A stretch of DNA of 64,000 nt, taken from assembly GCF_902497875.1 (NCBI RefSeq), contig NZ_CABVHY010000002.1, positions 186,001-250,000 on the forward strand, given 5' to 3'. This document shows, in pieces, positions 25,507-36,065 of the stretch. Numbering within the stretch: the first letter of the stretch is position 1; the number at the start of each line of letters is the position of its first letter. Origin of the DNA: Pseudomonas fluorescens (lineage in GTDB: Bacteria > Pseudomonadota > Gammaproteobacteria > Pseudomonadales > Pseudomonadaceae). The translations under genes were made by a program, and so were the position numbers. The notes below the pieces were generated by a model that saw only the letters and a program-made list of their open reading frames with translations, made no database searches and was not told the DNA's origin.

Positions 25507-25805
25507 GGCGCGACTTCAATGAAAAGCCTTACAGATCGGAGATTTAGGAGACTGAAAGAGGGAGTAGCAGGAATTTAGCGGACGTTTCGACCCGTCAACT
25601 TCAACCGGGCCAGGGAATTATGGCCAGAAGTTAATGTGATTTATTAAGAGTAAGATTTTTTCGGTATTACAAAAGTGCTAATACTATTGATTTAATCAGA
25701 GAGGGTAATTGCTATTACCACCCCCCTGCTGTCAGCGATTCAAACAGGGAGGAATCAGCATTGCAACGCCCTGCCGTCGGCGATCGAGACAGGGAAGGGG
25801 AAAAG
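25507..25805. other. Non-coding gap between mraZ promoter and rnpB
   Basis: No gene is seen. The part at about 25615-25720 is distinctly AT-rich and contains a perfect inverted repeat GGTAAT-TGCT-ATTACC at 25704-25719. Next to rnpB are two imperfect 26-base direct repeats (25725-25750 and 25770-25795, 21 of 26 identical), each bounded by complementary CCTG and CAGGG ends; they lie just past the 3' end of RNase P RNA and may be part of its 3' processing or termination region. Confidence 0.5.
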
Positions 25806-26159
25806 GTGGAGAGTCGATCTGTAAGCCGGGTTCTGTCGAGGACAGTCATTCGTCTACGATGGCCATCACTGGACATCTTTAGCAACCTACCCGGTTCCAG
25901 CGCGGGCCACGCCTTGGAACCCTATTTGGTCTTGCTCCGAGTGGGGTTTACCTAGCCACGAACTGTTGCCAGTCGCGCGGTGCGCTCTTACCGCACCTTT
26001 TCACCCTTACCGGCACCGAAGTGCTTAGGCGGTTATTTTCTGTGGCACTTTCCGTAGGCTCACGCCTCCCAGGCATTACCTGGCACTCCGCCCTATGGAG
26101 CCCGGACTTTCCTCCCCCCTCTAATTTTCATAGAAGGCAGCGACTGTCCAATCGACTCT
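25806..26159 (-). ncRNA. rnpB: RNase P RNA component
   Basis: This is the catalytic RNA that removes 5' leaders from tRNA precursors, of the bacterial A type. Read on the minus strand, the ends are complementary (AGAGTCGAT at the 5' end and ATCGACTCT at the 3' end, forming P1), the conserved GAGGAAAGTCCGGGCTCC (CR I) follows near the start, GTAAGGGTGAAAAGGTGCGG occurs in the middle, then ACCCCACTCGGAGCAAGACC, and GACAGAACCCGGCTTACAG near the end. The length of about 354 bases is normal. Exact ends are estimated from the P1 pairing. Confidence 0.97.
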
Positions 26160-26168
26160 CCGCGGCGA

Positions 26169-26197
26169 AGATTAACGGCAGAGCCGCCGAAGAACAA
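26169..26197 (-). promoter_or_regulatory. Probable rnpB promoter
   Basis: On the minus strand TTGTTC (26192-26197) and TAATCT (26169-26174) are separated by 17 bases, placing transcription start about 7-10 bases downstream, at the inferred 5' end of RNase P RNA. It lies between the rsmI stop and rnpB. Confidence 0.6.
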
Positions 26198-26233
26198 GCG
26201 CTAAAAGCCGTTTGCCACTCTGTGGCCCGCAGG

Positions 26234-27106
26234 CTACTCGCCTTTCTGCTTATCCAGGGCAACCTGATACAAGACATTTTTCCGTTCCCCGGTAATTTCC
26301 GCCGCCAGGGCCGCAGCTCGTTTAAGCGGCATCTCCTTGAGCAGCAAATCGAGAATGCGCATCGCCTCGCTACTGACTGCCTCCTCGGTTTGCGGCGCGG
26401 ACCAGCCAGCGACCAATACCACGCACTCGCCACGCTGCTGATTGCTGTCGCTCTCGACAAAAGCCCGCAGGTCCGCCAGCGGCAATCCCTTGAGCGTTTC
26501 GAAAGTCTTGGTCAACTCCCGGGCCAGCAAAGCCGGACGCTCTGCACCGAATACCAGCTCCAGATCCTGCAGGCATTCGAGAATCCGGTGCGGGGCCTCA
26601 TAGAAAATCAGTGTGCGCGGCTCTTCCTTTAATAGTTCCAGACGAGCCCGACGCCCCACCGCCTTGGCCGGCAGAAAGCCTTCGAAGATAAAACGATCGG
26701 ATGGCAAGCCCGCCGCGGACAAGGCCGCGATCAGCGCACAGGCCCCTGGAACCGGAACCACATTGATACCCGCGGCACGGGCCTGTCGCACCAGATGGTA
26801 GCCAGGATCGGAAATCAATGGGGTACCGGCGTCGGAGATCAGCGCCAAATTATCACCCGCCAGCAATCGGGTGATAAAACGGCTGCCTTCGTCGCGCTCA
26901 TTGTGCTCATGGCAGGCTGCCAGCGGAGTTGAAATACCAAAGTGCTGCAACAAACGCAGGGAATGGCGCGTATCCTCGGCGGCGATCAGCGCCACCTCGC
27001 GCAGTATTTTCAGCGCCCGCGCACTGATGTCATCCAGGTTGCCAATGGGCGTCGCCACCACATAAAGCGAGCCAGCAGCGGAATTCAAAGCACCTGGAGC
27101 AGTCAA
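26234..27106 (-). CDS. rsmI: 16S rRNA (cytidine1402-2'-O)-methyltransferase
   Basis: RsmI methylates the ribose of C1402, the base also methylated by RsmH. The protein has the tetrapyrrole-methylase fold with SLYVVATPIGNLDDISARAL, ISDAGTPLISDPGYHLV, PGACALIAALSAAGLPSDRF and FYEAPHRI. I chose the TTG at 27106 (LTAPGALNSAAG, 290 residues) because GAGGTG stands six bases before it; an ATG 33 bases upstream (27139) has no ribosome binding site but stays possible. It is transcribed away from the lpoA-like gene and towards rnpB. Confidence 0.93.
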   Translation of the reverse strand: MTAPGALNSAAGSLYVVATPIGNLDDISARALKILREVALIAAEDTRHSLRLLQHFGISTPLAACHEHNERDEGSRFITRLLAGDNLALISDAGTPLISDPGYHLVRQARAAGINVVPVPGACALIAALSAAGLPSDRFIFEGFLPAKAVGRRARLELLKEEPRTLIFYEAPHRILECLQDLELVFGAERPALLARELTKTFETLKGLPLADLRAFVESDSNQQRGECVVLVAGWSAPQTEEAVSSEAMRILDLLLKEMPLKRAAALAAEITGERKNVLYQVALDKQKGE

Positions 27107-27325
27107 AGCGCACACCTCGTGATCGGTAAAAGGCGCCATTGTAGCGCGTAGAGCCCCTGCGGATACGCATGACAGACACCCTGTACCACCACGTTTTTCA
27201 GTCTTTTGCGATGCATCGCAACATTTGCACCAGCTAAATAGCCCGTTTGACGCCAGTAACATCGCGCCCCGGCCAGTGCTTGGGTACAATTCCACGCTAA
27301 TTTGATCGAGTATCAGGAACACTAC

Positions 27326-29136
27326 ATGATCGCTTGCCTGCGGCTGTTCACTGCCCTCTGCCTCGCTGCCCTACTGGCGGCTTGCGCCAGCTCGCCCTCG
27401 TCCAGCCTTGGCGAACTTCCACGGACTCCGGATGCCAGTATCGAGCAACTGCTCGAACAGGCCGCCACCAGCAAAACGCCGGAGAAAGCGGCGTTGCTGC
27501 GTCTGAGCGCGGCGGACCTGGCCTATCGCCAGAACAATCCCGGCCAGGCCGCGCAGATCCTTGCGCAAGTCCCGATGGAACAACTCAAGCCCGGCCAACA
27601 GGTCTTCGCCAGTACCCTGGCGGCCGAACTGGCCATGGCGCGCAATCAGCCCAAGGCAGCGCTGAGCGCCCTGAGCCATCCGAGCCTGCAGCGTCTGGGT
27701 GAATTGCCTGAAGAGCAACAGATCCGCACCGGCACTGTTCACGCCCAGGCGCTTGAGGCCGATGGCCAGACCCTCGCCGCCGCTCGGGAGCGCATCTTCA
27801 TTGCTCCACTGCTCAGCGGTGACGCCGCGAGCAAGAACCACGAAGCGATCTGGACATTGATTGCCTCCTTGCCGACCGACCAATTGCAACCCACCAGTGA
27901 TGACAATCTCGGTGGCTGGCTGAGCCTGGCACTGGCGGTAAAAACCGCCGGCACCCTGGAGCAGCAACAGGCAGCTATCGACACCTGGCGCGCGCAGAAC
28001 CCGAAACACCCGGCCGCCATGCAACTGCCGCTACCGCTGACCCAGCTCAAGCAACTGGCCAGCCAGCCGATTAGCAAGATCGCCTTGCTGCTGCCTCAGG
28101 AAGGTCCTTTGGCCGCGGTGGCCAGAGCCCTGCGTGAAGGCTTCATGGCGGCTCACTACCAGGCCCAGCAAGCCGGGCAGAAGCCACCCAGCATCGAGTT
28201 CTATGACAGCTCGCGCCTGACTTCCCTGGACGAGTTCTACCGCAAGGCCCAGGCCGATGGCGTGCAACTGGTGATCGGGCCGCTGGAAAAACCACTGGTC
28301 AAGCAACTCAGCGCTCGCCCGCAACTGCCGATTACCACCCTTGCCCTGAATTACAGCGAAGGCAACCAAGGCCCGGCGCAACTGTTTCAGTTCGGCCTTT
28401 CCGCCGAAGATGAAGCCCGCGAAGTGTCGCGCCGCGCCCGAGCCGACGGTCTGCAACGCGCCGCCGCCATGGTCCCCAAAGGCGAATGGGGCGATCGCGT
28501 ACTCAAGGCCTTCCGCCAGGACTGGGAAGCCAACGGCGGCACCGTGATCGGTATCGAACGCGTGGACCAACCGGTGGCCCTGGCTCAGCAAATCGCCAAT
28601 CTGTTCCAGCTGCGTCAGAGCGAAGGCCGCGCCAAAAGCCTGCAGAGCACAGTCGGCTCGCAAGTCGCCGCACAGCCTTCGCGCCGCCAGGACATCGAAT
28701 TCCTGTTCCTCGCCGCGACCCCACAACAGGCGCAGCAGATCAAACCGACGCTGAATTTCCAGTACGCAGGCGATGTGCCGGTTTACGCCACCTCCCACGT
28801 GTTCAGCGCCAGCGGCGATCAAAACCAGTACAACGACATGAGTGGCGTGCGCTTCTGTGAAACGCCATGGCTGCTGGATCCCAACGATCCGCTGCGCAAA
28901 CAAGTCACCGCGCAATGGCCACAAGCCGGCGGCAGCCTGGGACGCCTGTACGCCATGGGCGTCGATGCCTATCGCCTGGCACCGCGCCTGGGTCAACTCA
29001 AGGCCCTGCCAGACAGCCGCATCGAAGGTCTGTCGGGCAGCCTGAGCATGAGCCAGACCCAACGGATCCAGCGCCAACTGCCTTGGGCCGAGTTCGTCAG
29101 CGGCCAGGTCCAACGCCTGCCCGATACCCCGCGCTG

Positions 29137-29137
<1 letters not shown>
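27326..29137 (+). CDS. lpoA: LpoA-like outer-membrane lipoprotein, activator of penicillin-binding protein
   Basis: In E. coli LpoA is an outer-membrane lipoprotein that reaches through the periplasm to activate PBP1A. This 603-residue protein has a lipoprotein signal ending LLAACASS (lipidated Cys about residue 19), an N-terminal helical TPR-like region to about residue 245, and a C-terminal periplasmic-binding-type domain starting ISKIALLLPQEGPLAAVARAL. The order rsmI, lpoA, yraN, diaA, dolP is that of E. coli yraL-yraP, which supports the call. The start has AGGA about nine bases upstream. Which PBP it helps in Pseudomonas is not deducible here; I recall that LpoP serves PBP1b in this genus. 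Confidence 0.87.
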
Positions 29138-30784
<1,647 letters not shown>

Positions 30785-30822
30785 CACCTACGCAATAAAA
30801 ATGTCGATCTGAGATGCACCTT

Positions 30823-30905
30823 GTAGGAGCTGCCGCAGGCTGCGATCTTTTGATCTTGATCTTGAAAAGCAACGTCAAAAGATCGCAGCCTTCGGCAGCT
30901 CCTAC
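30823..30905. repeat. REP pair (GTAGGAGCTGCCGCAGGC type)
   Basis: Two facing copies of the unit are separated by about 25 bases in the gap between dolP and sspB. The right copy has one base change (GCCTTCGG for GCCTGCGG). Confidence 0.85.
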
Positions 30906-30910
30906 GTAAT

Positions 30911-30943
30911 AAAAAAGGCGATCCTTGCGGATCGCCTTTTTTA
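30911..30943. terminator. Bidirectional terminator between dolP and sspB
   Basis: A 10-pair GC-rich stem (AGGCGATCC with GGATCGCCT) around a TTGC loop has six A before and six T after it, so it can end both converging transcripts. It directly touches the sspB stop codon. Confidence 0.9.
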
Positions 30944-31357
30944 TTACTTCACCACTTTCAAACTCGGCCGGCCGCTTGGACGCGGTGGCTCGGTATCCGG
31001 TGGCGGAACGTCATCATCCGGCTCGACGTCTTCATCGTCGTCCATGGAAGACTCCAGATCGAAGACCATGCCCTGGCCATTCTCCCGAGCATAAATGCCG
31101 AGGATCGCAGCTATAGGCACGTACAGCGTATGCGGCACACCGCCGAAACGCCCTTCGAAGCTGACTGCATCGTTATCCATGTGCAAATGCCGCACTGCAC
31201 TGGGCGATACGTTCAGGACAATCTGGCCGTCACTGGCAAAGCCCTGCGGCACCTGCACCGACGGGTACTCGGAATTGACCAGCATGTGCGGGGTGCAATC
31301 GTTATCCACAATCCACTCATAGAGCGCACGGACCAGATAAGGTCGACTGGAGTTCAT
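30944..31357 (-). CDS. sspB: ClpXP adaptor SspB
   Basis: SspB delivers ssrA-tagged, ribosome-stalled proteins to the ClpXP protease. The 137-residue protein has the folded substrate-binding domain in the first 105 residues (PYLVRALYEWIVDNDCTPHML, PQGFASDGQIVLNVSPSAV), a very acidic, proline-rich linker, and the C-terminal ClpX-binding tail GRPSLKVVK. All parts needed for the adaptor function are present. It is downstream of sspA with an 18-base gap. Confidence 0.96.
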   Translation of the reverse strand: MNSSRPYLVRALYEWIVDNDCTPHMLVNSEYPSVQVPQGFASDGQIVLNVSPSAVRHLHMDNDAVSFEGRFGGVPHTLYVPIAAILGIYARENGQGMVFDLESSMDDDEDVEPDDDVPPPDTEPPRPSGRPSLKVVK

Positions 31358-31375
31358 AGCGGCTCCTTAAGCTTT

Positions 31376-31993
31376 TTAGCGCATATCGCGTTCGACACCA
31401 GACAGACTCGCCTGGAAAGCCTCACGCGCAAACTGGCGCTCCATATAATCAAGCAGCGGCTTGGCCGGCCGCGGCAATTCAATACCTAGAATCGGCAAAC
31501 GCCAGAGTATTGGCAATAGGCAGCAATCGACCAGACTTTGTTCCTCACTGAGGAAAAATGGCTTGTCGGCGAACAGCGGCGAAACGCCGGTGAGGCTTTC
31601 ACGCAGCTCTTTACGGGCCTGTACGCGAGCGGCTTCCTTGCTGCGCGAATCCAGAATCAGATCCACCAGCCCACACCAGTCACGCTGAATCCGATGGATC
31701 AGCAGACGGCTATTGGCACGCGCCACCGGATAAACCGGCAGCAAGGGCGGATGCGGGTAACGCTCATCCAGATATTCCATCACCACGGTTGACTCCCACA
31801 ACGCCAGGTCACGATCGACCAGGGTGGGCAAGCTGCCGTAAGGGTTCACTTCGATCAGTTTCGGTGGATGACGACCCACTTCCACGCTGATGATCTCGGC
31901 GCTGACACCCTTCTCTGCGAGCACGATGCGTACTCGGTGGGAATAGTGGTCGGCGGGGTCGGAGTAACAGGCCAACCGATTGGTCACGCCCAT
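31376..31993 (-). CDS. sspA: Stringent starvation protein A
   Basis: SspA is a glutathione-transferase-fold protein without transferase activity that binds RNA polymerase with sigma70 and alters transcription in stress and stationary phase. The 205-residue protein has the thioredoxin-like half ([24 protein letters not shown]) and a helical C-terminal half including the [10 protein letters not shown] loop used for polymerase binding. It lies 150 bases after petC and probably partly shares its transcript, as in many gamma-proteobacteria. Confidence 0.95.
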   Translation of the reverse strand: MGVTNRLACYSDPADHYSHRVRIVLAEKGVSAEIISVEVGRHPPKLIEVNPYGSLPTLVDRDLALWESTVVMEYLDERYPHPPLLPVYPVARANSRLLIHRIQRDWCGLVDLILDSRSKEAARVQARKELRESLTGVSPLFADKPFFLSEEQSLVDCCLLPILWRLPILGIELPRPAKPLLDYMERQFAREAFQASLSGVERDMR

Positions 31994-32143
31994 GGCGGTC
32001 CTCCTCGCTTGTTGAAATTATCGGGAGCGGAAAAACGAGCGCGCCCAGAGGGCGCCTCCCGTAACGCCTGGAAATCCAGACTCGTTACACTTTCAGAGAC
32101 ACCCTTGGGCGCGCACGATTAACAGCAATTGCTTACAGCTTGA

Positions 32144-32926
32144 TCAATGAACATCCTTCCAGTATTCGCGCTTGAGCAGATAAGCGAATACGAAGAAGAA
32201 GGCCAGGTACAGTAACACGTAGGTACCGATGCGCTGATGTTCCAGCTTCACCGGGTTGGCCGAGTAGGCCAGGAAGGTCACCAGATTCTTGACCTTCTCG
32301 TCGAACTGCTCTTCGTTCAGCGTGCCGGTTTTCGGCAACACGGTCATCTGATCGCAGGCTTCGTGAGTCAAAGCCGTGCCGGTCAGCGGATCGAATTGCT
32401 TCTTGCCGTCTTCGACGATTTGAACTTGTTTGCAGCCTATCACCTGACGACCTTGCAGGCCGACCAGAACGTTAGGCATACCGACGTTCGGGAATACCTT
32501 GTTGTTCACGCCATATGGACGAGACGGATCTTCGTAGAAAGACCGCAGGTAGCCATACAGCCAGTCCGTACCACGAACGCGAGCCACCAGGGTCAGGTCA
32601 GGCGGAGCCGCACCGAACCAGGTCTTGGCGTCGGCCGACTGCATGCCGATGTTCATGTGGTCGCCGATCTTGGCACCGGTGAACACCAGGTTCTTGAGCA
32701 TCAGATCATGGGGAATGCCCAGATCGTCGGCAACGCGCTCATAGCGCTGGAACTTGGCGCTGTGGCAGCCCATGCAGTAGTTGGCGAACGTACGCGCGCC
32801 ATCCTGCATCGCAGCCTTGTCGGAGACGTCGATATCGACCTTTTCCAACTCAGGAGCGCCAGCTGTCGACGCGAACGAGAACACAGGCATAGCAGCAAGA
32901 ATCAGTACAGCAAATAGCTTTTTCAT
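32144..32926 (-). CDS. petC: Cytochrome c1 of the bc1 complex
   Basis: Cytochrome c1 passes electrons from the Rieske protein to soluble cytochrome c. The 260-residue precursor has a signal peptide (MKKLFAVLILAAMPVFSFA), the haem-binding site CMGCH near residue 52, the axial-ligand Met region around NVGMPNVL, and a C-terminal membrane anchor (VLLYLAFFFVFAYLLKREYW). Its ATG shares one base with the petB stop (TGATG). Confidence 0.96.
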   Translation of the reverse strand: MKKLFAVLILAAMPVFSFASTAGAPELEKVDIDVSDKAAMQDGARTFANYCMGCHSAKFQRYERVADDLGIPHDLMLKNLVFTGAKIGDHMNIGMQSADAKTWFGAAPPDLTLVARVRGTDWLYGYLRSFYEDPSRPYGVNNKVFPNVGMPNVLVGLQGRQVIGCKQVQIVEDGKKQFDPLTGTALTHEACDQMTVLPKTGTLNEEQFDEKVKNLVTFLAYSANPVKLEHQRIGTYVLLYLAFFFVFAYLLKREYWKDVH

Positions 32927-34137
32927 CAGCCAGTCACCCTTTCCGGAACCGGTTTGGTCTTCTCGAGCCTGGTGTAGAACGGCATCAGAATGAAGTAGGC
33001 GAAGTACAGGAAGGTACATACCTGCGACAGCAGCGTACGGCCCGGGGTTGGCGCCAGAACACCCAGCACACCCAGAATCACGAACGAGATGCAGAACACC
33101 CAGAGCCAGATCTTGCTCAGCCAGCCTTTGTAGCGCATGGATTTGACCGGGCTACGGTCAAGCCAAGGCAGGACGAACAGCACGGCGATCGCGCCACCCA
33201 TGGCGATAACACCCATGAGCTTGTCCGGAATCGCACGCAGGATCGCGTAGAACGGTGTGAAGTACCAGACCGGTGCAATGTGCTCCGGGGTCTTGAAGGC
33301 GTTCGCCACTTCAAAGTTCGGCTTCTCGAGGAAGTAGCCGCCCATTTCCGGGAAGAAGAACACGATCGAGCAGAAGATGAACAGGAACACCACCACACCG
33401 ACGATATCTTTCACGGTGTAGTACGGGTGGAAGGGAATGCCATCCAGCGGTACGCCGTTTTCGTCTTTGTGTTTCTTGATGTCCACGCCGTCCGGGTTGT
33501 TCGAACCGACTTCGTGCAGCGCCAGGACGTGCAGCACCACCAGGCCGAGAATCACGATCGGCAAGGCGACCACGTGCAAGGCGAAGAAGCGGTTCAGGGT
33601 AATACCCGAAATCAGGTAGTCACCACGAATCCACTGGGTCAGGTCGTCACCGATGAGCGGGATCGCACCGAACAGCGAGATGATCACCTGGGCACCCCAG
33701 TAGGACATCTGGCCCCACGGTAGCAGGTAGCCCATGAAGGCTTCCGCCATCAATGCCAGGTAGATCAGCATGCCGAACACCCACACCAACTCGCGCGGCT
33801 TCTGGTACGAACCGTAGAGCAAGCCACGGAACATGTGCAGATAGACCACGACGAAGAACGCCGAGGCGCCGGTGGAGTGCAGAAGACGCAGGATCGAGCC
33901 GTACTCGACGTCGCGCATGATGTATTCGACGGAAGCGAAAGCCTCCTCCGCCGACGGGGTGTAGCTCATGGTCAGCCAGACACCGGTAACGATCTGGTTA
34001 ACCAGCACCAGCAGTGCCAGGGAGCCAAAGAAATAGAAGAAGTTGAAGTTCTTCGGGGCGTAGTACTTGCTGAGATGGTCTTCCCACATCTTGGTGGCGG
34101 GAAAGCGCGCATCAACCCAATCCATGAACTTGCTCAT
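32926..34137 (-). CDS. petB: Cytochrome b of the bc1 complex
   Basis: Cytochrome b carries both haems and both quinone sites of ubiquinol-cytochrome c reductase. The ATG at 34137 is chosen (403 residues, TGATG junction with petA); a GTG one codon upstream is also possible. Paired haem histidines are visible (LLHSTGASAFFVVVYLHMFR and RFFALHVVALPIVILGLVVLH), as is the Qo-site GYLLPWGQMSYWGA. The PEWY motif of mitochondrial cytochrome b appears here as APVWYF. About eight membrane helices are predicted. Confidence 0.96.
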   Translation of the reverse strand: MSKFMDWVDARFPATKMWEDHLSKYYAPKNFNFFYFFGSLALLVLVNQIVTGVWLTMSYTPSAEEAFASVEYIMRDVEYGSILRLLHSTGASAFFVVVYLHMFRGLLYGSYQKPRELVWVFGMLIYLALMAEAFMGYLLPWGQMSYWGAQVIISLFGAIPLIGDDLTQWIRGDYLISGITLNRFFALHVVALPIVILGLVVLHVLALHEVGSNNPDGVDIKKHKDENGVPLDGIPFHPYYTVKDIVGVVVFLFIFCSIVFFFPEMGGYFLEKPNFEVANAFKTPEHIAPVWYFTPFYAILRAIPDKLMGVIAMGGAIAVLFVLPWLDRSPVKSMRYKGWLSKIWLWVFCISFVILGVLGVLAPTPGRTLLSQVCTFLYFAYFILMPFYTRLEKTKPVPERVTG

Positions 34138-34730
34138 CACGCTTTCTCCGTATCGACGCCAACGACAATAATGTCGTCCGACTCATAGGAATGCGGGGGA
34201 ACTGGCAGGTTCAAAGGCGCAGGTTGCGACTTGTAGACGCGGCCAGCCAGATCGTAGTGGGAACCGTGGCAAGGGCAGAAATAGCCACCTACCCAGTCCG
34301 CGCCCAGATCCACAGGGGCCACTTCTGGACGGAAGGTCGGCGAACAGCCCAGGTGTGTGCAAATTCCGATCAGCAGCAGAATTTCTGGTTTGATCGAACG
34401 CACTACCGGGTCGACATAAGTCGGTTGGTCCGAGTTCTTGGAGTCAGGGTCAGCAAGCTTCCCCTCGATCTTTTTAAGATTCCCCAGGATTTCCTCCGTA
34501 CGGCGGACAATGAACACCGGCTGACCGCGCCACTCAGCAATCATCTGCTGGCCTGGCTCAATCTTGCTGACATTCACCTTCACCGGTGCACCTGCGGCTT
34601 TCGCCTTGGCACTGGGAAACCATGACCCCACGAACGGGACCGCAGCCCCCACCGCTCCTGCAGCACCCACCACGGATGTGGCTGCTACCAAGAAGCGACG
34701 CCGGCCTGCATTCACGCCGTCATTGCTCAT
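34137..34730 (-). CDS. petA: Rieske iron-sulfur protein of the bc1 complex
   Basis: The Rieske subunit takes the first electron from ubiquinol. The 197-residue protein has an N-terminal twin-arginine signal anchor (RRRFLVAATSVVGAAGAVG) and the [2Fe-2S] ligand motifs CTHLGCSP and CPCHGSHYD with the expected Cys-His pairs. It is first in the petABC operon, which continues towards sspA and sspB. Confidence 0.97.
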   Translation of the reverse strand: MSNDGVNAGRRRFLVAATSVVGAAGAVGAAVPFVGSWFPSAKAKAAGAPVKVNVSKIEPGQQMIAEWRGQPVFIVRRTEEILGNLKKIEGKLADPDSKNSDQPTYVDPVVRSIKPEILLLIGICTHLGCSPTFRPEVAPVDLGADWVGGYFCPCHGSHYDLAGRVYKSQPAPLNLPVPPHSYESDDIIVVGVDTEKA

Positions 34731-34812
34731 TCAGTCCTCTCCCATCAGCTTTGTGGCCTGTTAAATCAGGCATCTACTAAGTAAAAATCTGAACTTATAA
34801 AAATTTTGCCGA

Positions 34813-34841
34813 ATGGTAATGAAAAGCCCCTATTCTGACAA
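34813..34841 (-). promoter_or_regulatory. Probable promoter of petABC
   Basis: On the minus strand TTGTCA (34836-34841) and TACCAT (34813-34818) are separated by 17 bases, about 80 bases before the petA ATG, in an AT-rich stretch. Confidence 0.45.
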
Positions 34842-34929
34842 GGTAATTACCAGAGCACTCCAGCGCGAAGCCTTGTAACGCAAGGGGGCTGCGGATGTGG
34901 CAAGTTGTCACATCTAAAACTGTCGCCCA

Positions 34930-34968
34930 TAAAAAACGCCCAGCTCCGTGAGGAACTGGGCGCTTTTG
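34930..34968 (-). terminator. Terminator of rplM-rpsI
   Basis: On the minus strand a long stem (CGCCCAGTTCC with GGAGCTGGGCG) around a TCAC loop is followed by six T, 15-50 bases past the rpsI stop. It separates the ribosomal operon from petABC. Confidence 0.9.
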
Positions 34969-34982
34969 AACGCAAAAGCGAA

Positions 34983-35375
34983 TTAACGCTTCGAGTACTG
35001 CGGACGCTTACGCGCTTTACGCAGACCAACTTTCTTACGTTCAACTTCACGTGCATCACGAGTAACGAAGCCAGCTTTGCGCAGAGCACCGCGCAGAGTT
35101 TCGTCGTACTGCATCAGAGCGCGAGTGATACCGTGGCGGATTGCGCCAGCTTGACCACTTACACCACCACCGATCACGGTGACGTAGATGTCGAATTTCT
35201 CGACAGTCTCAGTCAATTCCAGCGGCTGGCGAACTACCATGCGGGCAGTTTCGCGACCGAAGAAATTTTCCAGGGTGCGGTTGTTGATGGAGATGTTACC
35301 AGTGCCCGGACGCAGGAAAACGCGTGCGGTTGCAGTCTTGCGACGGCCAGTGCCGTAATTTTGAGTCGCCGACAT
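34983..35375 (-). CDS. rpsI: 30S ribosomal protein S9
   Basis: S9 binds the 30S head and its C-terminal tail reaches the P-site tRNA. The 130-residue protein begins [20 protein letters not shown], has [19 protein letters not shown], and ends in the conserved basic tail [11 protein letters not shown]. It lies 14 bases after rplM in the usual two-gene operon. Confidence 0.99.
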   Translation of the reverse strand: MSATQNYGTGRRKTATARVFLRPGTGNISINNRTLENFFGRETARMVVRQPLELTETVEKFDIYVTVIGGGVSGQAGAIRHGITRALMQYDETLRGALRKAGFVTRDAREVERKKVGLRKARKRPQYSKR

Positions 35376-35389
35376 AATGAACTATTCCG

Positions 35390-35818
35390 TTAAAACTTCA
35401 GTTCTTGGGGCTGCTGAGCAGTATGAGGGTGTACAGCGCCCGCATAGACTTTCAGCTTACGGTACATGTCGCGACCCAGCGGGTTCTTAGGCAGCATGCC
35501 TTTAACCGCGGTCTCGATCACGCGTTCAGGAGCTTTGGCGATCAGCTTTTCGAAGTTGATCGACTTAATCCCGCCCGGGAAACCGGAGTGAGAGTAGTAC
35601 ATTTTGTCAGTGAACTTGGCGCCAGTGACACGTACTTGCTCAGCGTTGATCACGACGATGTAGTCACCGGTGTCAACGTGCGGAGTGTACTCAGGCTTGT
35701 GCTTGCCACGCAGGCGGCTCGCGATTTCGGTGGCCAGACGACCCAGGGTCTGACCAGCAGCGTCGACGATGAACCAGTCGCGCTTTACTGTTTCCGGTTT
35801 AGCAGTAAAAGTTTTCAT
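35390..35818 (-). CDS. rplM: 50S ribosomal protein L13
   Basis: L13 is an early 50S assembly protein. The 142-residue sequence is typical: [40 protein letters not shown], and [19 protein letters not shown]. It is first in the rplM-rpsI operon and has a clear upstream promoter. Confidence 0.99.
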   Translation of the reverse strand: MKTFTAKPETVKRDWFIVDAAGQTLGRLATEIASRLRGKHKPEYTPHVDTGDYIVVINAEQVRVTGAKFTDKMYYSHSGFPGGIKSINFEKLIAKAPERVIETAVKGMLPKNPLGRDMYRKLKVYAGAVHPHTAQQPQELKF

Positions 35819-35860
35819 TCTTTATAGCCTCAGGGGCCGCCCTGATAAATTAGACGGCGG

Positions 35861-35889
35861 ATCTTACTGAATAGTGCGTACTTTGACAA
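35861..35889 (-). promoter_or_regulatory. Promoter of rplM-rpsI
   Basis: On the minus strand TTGTCA (35884-35889) and TAAGAT (35861-35866) are separated by 17 bases, giving a 5' leader of about 35 bases before rplM. Confidence 0.65.
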
Positions 35890-36065
35890 GTCAAAGGCAG
35901 CCGGATACAGACGCTATCGGGGGCTCGGGTCAGCGCGTCCGTTCAACGGCAAGATTCTTCGGCAGGCGGCGCATCACTTCCACTGCAGAAAGAGGTGCGC
36001 AATTATGCAGATTGCGAAAATTTTTTCAACCTGCTTTTATGAATGTTTTGCCAAGGGAGCACCCG

